Assembly (NCBI RefSeq): GCF_050433445.1
Contig: NZ_JBNPXF010000022.1
Coordinates: 1 to 56,612, forward strand
DNA: 56,612 nucleotides
DNA from: Kroppenstedtia sanguinis
GTDB taxonomy: Bacteria; Bacillota; Bacilli; Thermoactinomycetales; DSM-45169
Direction of reading: 5' to 3'
Part shown: piece after piece, positions 50,616 to 56,612 of the stretch
Position numbering within the stretch: position 1 is the stretch's first letter
Layout: every line of letters starts with the position of its first letter
The notes under the pieces: generated by a model
Told to the model about the DNA's origin: nothing
What the model saw: the letters and a program-made list of their open reading frames with translations, nothing else
Databases searched by the model: none
Made by a program: the position numbers and the translations under genes

Positions 50616-51206
50616 TTACAACACCCCTTTGGAGGAAGGAACGGTGGTAACGCGGAGATCGACAGCTACCGCTTCATCCAACGCCCTTCCCAAAGCTTTG
50701 AACAGAGTCTCGATCCGATGGTGGGTATTCCCCCCATAGTGAAGAATCAAATGGAGATTCATGCGAGCCTCCAAGGCCAGTTTCCAAAAAAACTCATGTA
50801 CCAGTTCCGTATCAAAACGGCCCACCCGCTGCGCAGGAAAATCGGCGCGAAACTCCAAGTGAGGACGGTTGGACAGATCCAACACCACTTGCCCCAGGGA
50901 TTCATCCATGGGAATCCAGGCCTGACCATAACGGCGAATCCCGGTCTTATCCCCCAACGCTTCTCGGATGGCTTGGCCGAGACAGATGGCGATATCCTCC
51001 ACTGTATGATGGTCATCCACTTCCAAATCCCCATCGGCTTCCACCCACAGGTCAAACAAACCGTGTTTGCAAAATAGCTCCAGCATATGCTCCAAAAATG
51101 GGACGCCGGTTTGTAAATGTGCTTTTCCGGTCCCATCCAGATCTATACGGACTCGGATCCTTGTCTCCCCTGTCTCCCTGTAGATCTCCGCAGATCGGTT
51201 ACCCAT
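50616..51206 (-). CDS. hisB: Imidazoleglycerol-phosphate dehydratase
   Basis: This 196-residue, manganese-dependent enzyme is the monofunctional type. Metal His/Glu clusters are visible in VPFLEHMLELFCKHG, EVDDHHTVEDIAICLG, and the C-terminal HYGGNTHHRIETLFKALG. It overlaps hisD by eight bases at its start. Confidence 0.97.
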   Translation of the reverse strand: MGNRSAEIYRETGETRIRVRIDLDGTGKAHLQTGVPFLEHMLELFCKHGLFDLWVEADGDLEVDDHHTVEDIAICLGQAIREALGDKTGIRRYGQAWIPMDESLGQVVLDLSNRPHLEFRADFPAQRVGRFDTELVHEFFWKLALEARMNLHLILHYGGNTHHRIETLFKALGRALDEAVAVDLRVTTVPSSKGVL

Positions 51207-52482
51207 TCTCCTCCCCCTTTATCATGCGGGTGCGAATCGATGCAGCATGGGCCGTCAACCCTTCAGCTTCCGCCAGCGTGATCACATGTTCCGCATCCCG
51301 CGCCAAAGCTTCCCGGCTGTAGGATATCAGGCTGGTCTTTTTCAGAAAATCATCCACCCCCAGCGGTGAAAAAAAGCGTGCTGTGCCGTTCGTGGGAAGA
51401 ATATGATTGGGTCCGGCGAAATAATCCCCCACCGGTTCTGGACTCCAAGGCCCCAAAAACAGAGCCCCGGCGTTTTTCACCCGGCCCACCCAACTCCAAG
51501 GATCTGCCACCATCAATTCTAGATGCTCCGGAGCCAATCGGTTGGCCACTTCCAGCGCCTCATCGAGATCCTCGGTCAGACAGATGGCTCCCTGCTCTCG
51601 GATCGATTGGCTGGCGATCCCCTTGCGCTCCAGTCGATCACACTGTTGTTCCAATTCCAGTACCACCGATTCCGCCAGAGGTGAAGAAGGGGTGAGTAGG
51701 ACAGGAGAAGCCATCGGATCGTGTTCCGCCTGGGATAGGAGGTCTGCCGCCACATAGGCGGGATCGGCACTTTCATCAGCCACCACCACAATCTCGCTGG
51801 GTCCTGCCACCATGTCGATATCCACCTGTCCATAAACCCATCGTTTGGCCAAAGCGACATAGATATTTCCCGGTCCGACGATTTTATCCACTGCCGGAAC
51901 GGACTCCGTGCCCCAAGCGAGAGCCGCCACCGCCTGAGCACCGCCCACCTTCAACACTCGATCCACTCCCGCTTCCTGGGCCGCCACCAGGGTGGCAGCA
52001 TGGACATCTCCCCCTGGCCGAGGCGGGGTGACCATCACTACCTCCTCCACACCTGCCACTGAAGCGGGGATTACATTCATCAGCACACTGGAGGGATAAG
52101 CCGCCCGTCCCCCAGGCACATAGACTCCCACCCGAGCCAAGGGACGGATCAACTGACCCAAAACCGTCCCGTCTGTCTCGGTTTCCATCCAAGAACGACG
52201 TTTCTGCCCCTCATGATAGCGACGGATCCTTTGCGCCGCCTGCCGCAAGGAATGAACAAAGGTTTGCTCCACCTGTCGATAAGCTTCTTCAAACTCGGAC
52301 TTTTCCACCTCCAAGCTATCCAGATCCGCTCCGTCCAATTCCCGGGTAACTCGCAGGAGGGCGACATCCCCTTCAGTTCGGACTGCGGACAAGATTTCCC
52401 GGACGGTTTTTTCCTGATACGCTTCCCCATCCTCCACTTTCCGGCGCGTAGACAATTGCTCCGGACGGACCACCGGGATCAT
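51199..52482 (-). CDS. hisD: Histidinol dehydrogenase
   Basis: This 427-residue zinc enzyme carries out the last two oxidations to histidine. Signature segments are GGRAAYPSSVLMNVIPASVAG, IVGPGNIYVALAKRWVYG, DLLSQAEHDPMASPVLLTPS and the PEHLELM / GPNHILPTNGTARF motifs. The start overlaps hisG by four bases. Confidence 0.97.
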   Translation of the reverse strand: MIPVVRPEQLSTRRKVEDGEAYQEKTVREILSAVRTEGDVALLRVTRELDGADLDSLEVEKSEFEEAYRQVEQTFVHSLRQAAQRIRRYHEGQKRRSWMETETDGTVLGQLIRPLARVGVYVPGGRAAYPSSVLMNVIPASVAGVEEVVMVTPPRPGGDVHAATLVAAQEAGVDRVLKVGGAQAVAALAWGTESVPAVDKIVGPGNIYVALAKRWVYGQVDIDMVAGPSEIVVVADESADPAYVAADLLSQAEHDPMASPVLLTPSSPLAESVVLELEQQCDRLERKGIASQSIREQGAICLTEDLDEALEVANRLAPEHLELMVADPWSWVGRVKNAGALFLGPWSPEPVGDYFAGPNHILPTNGTARFFSPLGVDDFLKKTSLISYSREALARDAEHVITLAEAEGLTAHAASIRTRMIKGEENG

Positions 52483-53129
52483 CGCAGAACCCCCTCTCCC
52501 GTAACCACCCGGGCCAATCGCTCAGACAACTTATCGATTCGTCGGCTTTTCAGACGGTAGCTGGCCCGATTGGCAATCAGGCGAGAGGTGACCCGGGTGA
52601 TCTCCTGTAATTCCACCAGTCCATTCTCCTGCAAGGTTTGCCCCGTGGAGACGATATCCACAATCCGGTCAGCCAGACCCGTCAAAGGTGCCAGCTCCAC
52701 GGAACCGTTCAGACAGATCACTTCCACCTGCTGTCCCTGTTCCCGGAACCAGCGATTGGCGATCCGGGGATATTTGGTGGCCACCTTAGGGTTTAAAACC
52801 GGTTGCCAATCCGGCTTTCCCGCTAGGGAGAGCCGACAGGGACTGATTTGCAGATCAAGCAACTCATAGACATCCCTTTCCTCTTCCATGAGTACATCCT
52901 TTCCTACCACGCCTAAGTCTGCCACTCCATGTTCCACACAAGTAGGCACATCCACCGGCTTCACTAACAGAAAAGAAAGGTCCTCTACCGGCGCTTCCAC
53001 CCTCAACTTCCGGGAATCCTGCGCCAATTCTCGGGGCAGTTTTAGGCCTGCTTCTTTTAATAAGTCCAGCGCATCGCTGAAGATCCTCCCCTTAGGCATC
53101 GCCACAGTCAGTCTTTCATCCATCCCCAT
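52479..53129 (-). CDS. hisG: ATP phosphoribosyltransferase, short form
   Basis: This 216-residue first enzyme of the pathway joins ATP and PRPP. It is the short form that lacks the regulatory C-terminal domain and therefore needs HisZ. The signature ELAPLTGLADRIVDIVSTGQ binds PRPP, and the N-terminal LTVAMPKGRIFSDALDLL is conserved. It overlaps the hisZ end by 14 bases, which fits a stoichiometric complex. Confidence 0.97.
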   Translation of the reverse strand: MGMDERLTVAMPKGRIFSDALDLLKEAGLKLPRELAQDSRKLRVEAPVEDLSFLLVKPVDVPTCVEHGVADLGVVGKDVLMEEERDVYELLDLQISPCRLSLAGKPDWQPVLNPKVATKYPRIANRWFREQGQQVEVICLNGSVELAPLTGLADRIVDIVSTGQTLQENGLVELQEITRVTSRLIANRASYRLKSRRIDKLSERLARVVTGEGVLR

Positions 53130-54285
53130 CCTCTTCTCTCACCTCCACGACCTGATCAAACCCGGCCCGCTTCTCCGGAGAAAAACCGGATTCCGCAATC
53201 AAGAGGGTGACCCGATGTCCCTGTCTACGCAATTCCTGTGCCTGCTGGCAAGCTTCCCGATGCAATCGGCGGGGACAGACCAGGGCAACCGCCTCCCGTG
53301 AGTCGGGCCTTGGGGGACAAGCCATCACCAACCGATCCGTCTTCAATGCGAATCCTCGCGCTGGAGCCGGTCGACCGAACAGAGCCATCAACCGATCATA
53401 ACGCCCCCCAGACAAGAGGTAAGACCCGTCTGCTCCATATCCTTCAAAATACATCCCGGTATAATAATCGAGGCTTCCCGTCAGACTCAGATCGAACATC
53501 ACATGAGAGGCAACCCCCCAATCCTCCAGGGCATCCCACATCGCTTCCAGGTGGGCGATCGCAGCCGCCGACTCTGTTCCCTGACTCTCCCGCTGCAATC
53601 GCTGTAACACCTCTCGTTCTCCCCGGAGGGACAGCAGAGCGAGGAGGCGTTGTTGCCTACACGTCGACAATTCCGATGTTCGAACTTTTTCCCGAAATTG
53701 GACCAGATTGCGACGGCCCAGACTTTTTTTCAAATCCGCCATCATCTCCGGCTCCCCCAACTCCTCCAGTAATCGGGCATCCAACAAACCGATATGCCCC
53801 AGGGACACCTGAATATTCTCGACACCGCAAGCTTGCAGACACTCCACCGCCAGGGCGATTACTTCTGCGTCAGCCTCTGGGGAGCTGTCCCCCACCAACT
53901 CCACCCCGGACTGAAAAAACTCGGCGTTGCGCCCTGCTTCCCATTCCTGAGAGCGATAGACACCGGCATGATAGGAGAGCCGAATCGGCAATGGCTCCTC
54001 TCTCAGCACAGAGGAAACGACGCGGGCGATCGGTGCCGTCTGATCCGGTCGCAGGACCAGCGTCTGCCCTTGACTGTCTAAGAGCTTGAACAACTTCTGC
54101 TCTGCGATGGCGCTGGCCATCCCGACAGTGTCAAAATACTCTAGGGTCGGTGTCATCACTTCCCGATATCCCCAGGCAGAGAAACGATCCTCCACCTGCT
54201 TTTCCACCCACCTTTTTCCGGAGACAAATTCAGGTGGGAAATCACGCACCCCCATGGGTTTTTCAAATTGGCGCGGTTTGGGCAT
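53116..54285 (-). CDS. hisZ: ATP phosphoribosyltransferase regulatory subunit
   Basis: This 389-residue paralogue of histidyl-tRNA synthetase has no charging activity but carries feedback regulation to HisG. The class II core is recognisable in RFSAWGYREVMTPTLEYFDT and VLRPDQTAPIARVVSS, and YYTGMYFEGY lies in the third motif region. The start follows GGGAGTGG. It is the first gene of the his operon and lies just past the 11-bp palindrome at 54305-54334. Confidence 0.95.
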   Translation of the reverse strand: MPKPRQFEKPMGVRDFPPEFVSGKRWVEKQVEDRFSAWGYREVMTPTLEYFDTVGMASAIAEQKLFKLLDSQGQTLVLRPDQTAPIARVVSSVLREEPLPIRLSYHAGVYRSQEWEAGRNAEFFQSGVELVGDSSPEADAEVIALAVECLQACGVENIQVSLGHIGLLDARLLEELGEPEMMADLKKSLGRRNLVQFREKVRTSELSTCRQQRLLALLSLRGEREVLQRLQRESQGTESAAAIAHLEAMWDALEDWGVASHVMFDLSLTGSLDYYTGMYFEGYGADGSYLLSGGRYDRLMALFGRPAPARGFALKTDRLVMACPPRPDSREAVALVCPRRLHREACQQAQELRRQGHRVTLLIAESGFSPEKRAGFDQVVEVREEDGDG

Positions 54286-54304
54286 CCACTGTCCACTCCC
54301 ACGG

Positions 54305-54334
54305 ATACTTTAGTTCATTAGCAAACTAAAGTAT
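54305..54334 (-). promoter_or_regulatory. Candidate operator of the his operon
   Basis: ATACTTTAGTT at 54305-54315 and AACTAAAGTAT at 54324-54334 are perfect 11-base inverted arms around an 8-base loop, 20 bases before hisZ. No T tract follows, and its place at the operon start favours an operator over a terminator. TrpR-family regulators of the YerC/HisR type control his operons in several Bacillota; whether one binds here is not known. I see no clear sigma-A promoter with ideal spacing. Confidence 0.55.
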
Positions 54335-54353
54335 CAACATAATTTCTGCTAGT

Positions 54354-54944
54354 TTAACACCGGGAGAAACACCCGTCAATGTCAAATCGTTGCTTCAGCC
54401 AACTCGCCAATTCCTCCAGCGCTTTTCTTCGGTAGGAGTACTTCTTTCGTTCCTGTGGGCTCATTTGCGACAGGGTTCGCTCATCTCCTCGGGGGATAAA
54501 AATCGGATTGAAAGGAAAATCCGGTTCCGGCGAAAGATCTGCAGGATCCGCCTTCAATAGATGTCCCGGAGTTTTTCCGGAGAAGATCGCCGTCTCCCCG
54601 TCCCACAGCACTGCAACGGCCCCTTCAAACCAGGCTTCCCGGCTTTCTCCCTCTAAGAGCCTCATCACTCCCTTGTACCCAATGCGCTGAAACACCCGCT
54701 TACTGAGGATTCCGGGAAACCCGTCATAAGCACTGAAAAAGATCCCGGCATCATCCACCATCCCCCGTTGATAACCCATGGCCTGGACTTGCCGAAGTTT
54801 CTCTCGGGTCACTTCCTCCACTGAACCGAAATCCGGTTCTGCCAAATCCAACGGCAAAGAATCTACCTGGATTCCCATGGGCTCAAGCACCTGTCTCGCT
54901 TCCGTCAGTTTTCCTTGGTTTTGAGTGGCAAAGGGTAGTATCAT
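54354..54944 (-). CDS. XTP/dITP pyrophosphatase (Ham1/RdgB family)
   Basis: This 196-residue enzyme removes non-canonical purine nucleotides such as XTP and dITP. The N-terminal LPFATQNQGKLTEARQVL is the family phosphate site, VDDAGIFFSAYDGFPGILSKR is the active loop (in shortened form), and YSYRRKALEELASWLKQ ends the protein. Sequence differs from the usual Bacillales RdgB and resembles the ITPA-like branch. The gene is 50 bases upstream of the his palindrome, so it is probably a separate unit. Confidence 0.85.
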   Translation of the reverse strand: MILPFATQNQGKLTEARQVLEPMGIQVDSLPLDLAEPDFGSVEEVTREKLRQVQAMGYQRGMVDDAGIFFSAYDGFPGILSKRVFQRIGYKGVMRLLEGESREAWFEGAVAVLWDGETAIFSGKTPGHLLKADPADLSPEPDFPFNPIFIPRGDERTLSQMSPQERKKYSYRRKALEELASWLKQRFDIDGCFSRC

Positions 54945-55238
54945 CTGGACTTCCTCCTTTCTCTCTGCCGTTCATTATACTTCCCGCAACGGGGAGGATT
55001 GAAGGAGATCCCATGATCCATCTCTGTTGTTCAGATACAATAAACAGCGGGGTCGCATCATATCATCTTAAGAACCAGATCCGACCCTTCCCCTCCTAAT
55101 GGAAAATAATGAGGCATCATCCTGGAGATCTTGTGTGCTGATCTCCTCCGCTCATCGGCAAGGTTTCCTTCTAGATAACACAACTTCCGGAAGTTATGAT
55201 ATGCTACGTGAAGAAGCTGAGGAAAGGACTCCAACAAC
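54945..55238. other. Spacer between the pyrophosphatase and pyrD
   Basis: These 294 bases separate the minus-strand pyrophosphatase gene from the plus-strand pyrD gene. ACTTCCGGAAGT at 55184-55195 is a perfect 12-bp palindrome upstream of pyrD and might be a protein-binding site. I see no gene or clear promoter otherwise. Confidence 0.35.
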
Positions 55239-56321
55239 GTGTATTCTTTCATACGCAACCTATTATTCCGAATGGATCCAGAACAAGCCCACGAGTGGGC
55301 CCTTCGCGGTCTCCGGACTGCACAAAACCTTCCCGGCCTGCTATGGGTCTTGGAACGGAATATGGCTGTCCGGGATCCACGATTGACGGTTCAATGCAAC
55401 CAACTCCAATTTCCCAATCCGGTGGGATTGGCGGCGGGATTTGACAAAAACGCTCATGTCTACCCGGCTCTGGCGGCTATGGGCTTCGGGTTCGTGGAAG
55501 TGGGGACCCTCACTCCCAAGCCTCAACCGGGGAATCCTCGCCCCCGACTATACCGGCTTCCCGAAGATGAGGCGCTGATCAACCGGATGGGCTTCAACAA
55601 CAGAGGCATCATCCAGGCATCCACCTCCCTGGCCACTCTCCCCCGCCCTGCCATCCCTATCGGGATCAATCTGGGGAAGAATCGGAAGACTCCGGGGGAG
55701 GAGGCGGCGGGTGACTACCGTACGGGCTTGCGGGCTATGTATCGGCATGGGGATTACTTTGTCATCAATATCAGCTCCCCCAACACCCAAGGACTGCGAG
55801 ATTTGCAACAAGCGGACTCCCTGGCGAAATTGTTGTCTGTTCTGATCGAGGAGCGAGAGGAGTTGCGGGAAGAAACCGGGGAGATCCGTCCTCTGTTCGT
55901 CAAGCTGGCACCCGATTTAAGTCAGGATGCGTTGTCAGAGGCAGTCCGGATCGGTTTGGAACAGGGAATCGATGGCTTGATCGCGGTGAACACCTCTTTG
56001 ACCCGGGAAGGGCTGAAAAGTCTCCACCGCACCGAGTCCGGAGGTTTGAGCGGACGGCCGCTTCAACCCCGCGCCCTCCAATGGATCCGACAGATCCATC
56101 GGGTCAGCGAAGGGAAGCTCCCCATTATCGGGGTAGGAGGAATCTTTGACGGAAAAGACGCATACCAGGCGATCCGGGCAGGCGCCTCATTGATTCAAGT
56201 ATATACCGGCATGATTTACCGAGGCCCTTCTATTGCCCGTGCCATCAACCTGGAGTTACTTCAACTTCTGGAACAAGATGGTCTGACTTCCATCACCGAC
56301 GCCGTCGGTCTAGATGCTTAA
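55239..56321 (+). CDS. pyrD: Dihydroorotate dehydrogenase, class 2 (quinone)
   Basis: This 360-residue membrane-associated FMN enzyme oxidises dihydroorotate to orotate using menaquinone. The N-terminal helical extension MYSFIRNLLFRMDPEQAHEW, FDKNAHVYPALAAMGFGF and the active loop NISSPNTQGLRDLQ (with the class 2 catalytic Ser) mark it as class 2. GTG is the start, after an AAGGAC ribosome site. Many Bacillota instead place a class 1B enzyme in the pyr operon; this copy stands alone. Confidence 0.95.
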   Translation: MYSFIRNLLFRMDPEQAHEWALRGLRTAQNLPGLLWVLERNMAVRDPRLTVQCNQLQFPNPVGLAAGFDKNAHVYPALAAMGFGFVEVGTLTPKPQPGNPRPRLYRLPEDEALINRMGFNNRGIIQASTSLATLPRPAIPIGINLGKNRKTPGEEAAGDYRTGLRAMYRHGDYFVINISSPNTQGLRDLQQADSLAKLLSVLIEEREELREETGEIRPLFVKLAPDLSQDALSEAVRIGLEQGIDGLIAVNTSLTREGLKSLHRTESGGLSGRPLQPRALQWIRQIHRVSEGKLPIIGVGGIFDGKDAYQAIRAGASLIQVYTGMIYRGPSIARAINLELLQLLEQDGLTSITDAVGLDA

Positions 56322-56329
56322 ACAACCAA

Positions 56330-56367
56330 GAGACCGGTCAGCCTCAGCTGACCGGTCTCTTTTTTTG
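56330..56367 (+). terminator. Terminator of pyrD
   Basis: AGAGACCGGTCAG at 56330-56342 pairs perfectly with CTGACCGGTCTCT at 56349-56361, followed by T residues to 56367. It lies about ten bases past the stop. The remainder of the window to 56583 holds no gene that I can see. Confidence 0.95.
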
Positions 56368-56583
56368 TGGCCTCGGTTGCGTCCGATCATTTCCCCCATA
56401 AAAAATACGTTGATAGAAACTACTTTGTGAAAGGGGACCCAAGTGGGTTAGGAAGGTACAGCGTAAGGAACAAATAACTGACCAGACCAACCAAGCGGTA
56501 GCATCCTAACGTGAAATAAGTCATCGCATATCCTTTATACCTTGTTGAATCGGAATCCCCATTTGCCAGAGAATGCGACTTCC

Positions 56584-56603
56584 ATCAGGGCTGTTGATTA
56601 ACC
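56584..56603 (-). repeat. Dispersed repeat end, last copy
   Basis: ATCAGGGCTGTTGATTAACC is identical to 19002-19021 and the exact reverse complement of 15-34. It stands nine bases from the end of the window, so the rest of the element is cut off. Confidence 0.8.
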
Positions 56604-56612
56604 AGATGCGGC

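Noticed and set aside
50616..54285. Missing hisC and histidinol-phosphatase as evidence of a broken pathway.
   Set aside because: In many Bacillota these genes lie elsewhere, so their absence from this operon is normal.
54286..54353. The his palindrome as a terminator of the upstream pyrophosphatase gene.
   Set aside because: Both arms lack a following T tract, and the gap to hisZ is too short for a normal terminator plus promoter; an operator is the better reading, although a weak stop cannot be excluded.
55058..55258. A 66-residue minus-strand frame upstream of pyrD.
   Set aside because: It overlaps the pyrD start, has no ribosome site and shows no recognisable protein pattern.

Overview
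The window reads as chromosomal DNA of a spore-former-like Bacillota of the order Bacillales; Thermoactinomycetaceae is my best guess, from overall protein character and moderate GC rather than any search. The evidence is the gene order: rpoN-cggR-gap-pgk-tpiA-gpmI-eno-secG-est-rnr-smpB-ssrA, then clpP, HPr-whiA-yvcK-rapZ-glk, and a complete hisZGDBHAF(IE) operon. Shine-Dalgarno sites are strong, and GTG and TTG starts occur.

Layout. 0-9.5 kb is accessory and mostly uncharacterised: a membrane protein divergent from a TetR regulator, a nucleotidyltransferase-like protein, a secreted GH92 alpha-mannosidase with a Tat-exported phosphoesterase, a methyltransferase and L-lactate dehydrogenase. 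9.5-18.9 kb is one minus-strand sugar regulon. A LicR-type PRD regulator sits above a lactose/cellobiose-family PTS (EIIA, EIIB, EIIC), a small membrane protein, a MupG-like (DUF871) glycosidase, an amidohydrolase/deacetylase, a DgaE-like ammonia lyase, a DagF-type KDPG aldolase and a KDG kinase. Together they suggest catabolism of an N-acetylated, oxidised amino sugar down to pyruvate and glyceraldehyde-3-phosphate.

18.9-23.3 kb is a plastic, partly AT-rich junction beside tRNA-Thr and ssrA. It holds a 242-bp MITE-like element with terminal inverted repeats and a possible 7-bp duplication, a candidate type I toxin-antitoxin locus (31-aa membrane peptide, Shine-Dalgarno hairpin, convergent antisense RNA), an MFS transporter, a decayed IS1182-like transposase, a broken VbhA-like antitoxin gene and two small membrane proteins.

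23.3-37.6 kb is core: tRNA-Thr, tmRNA, trans-translation and RNA decay genes, a free-standing 5S rRNA with its own promoter and terminator, secG, the glycolytic operon with CggR and its operator, and rpoN. 37.6-47.4 kb carries tRNA-Arg, clpP with a CtsR-like box, a small membrane peptide, a putative sortase substrate, HPr, whiA, yvcK, rapZ, glucokinase, a NUDIX hydrolase, a CbpB-like CBS protein and a TPR/HTH protein. 47.8-54.9 kb is the his operon headed by a striking palindrome, preceded by an XTP/dITP pyrophosphatase. pyrD (class 2) closes the window.

Two families of dispersed repeats run through the intergenic spaces. One has the 20-bp end ATCAGGGCTGTTGATTAACC and is present, in opposite orientations, at both ends of the window. 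The other is a 60-66 bp hairpin found beyond the 3' ends of rnr and hisIE.
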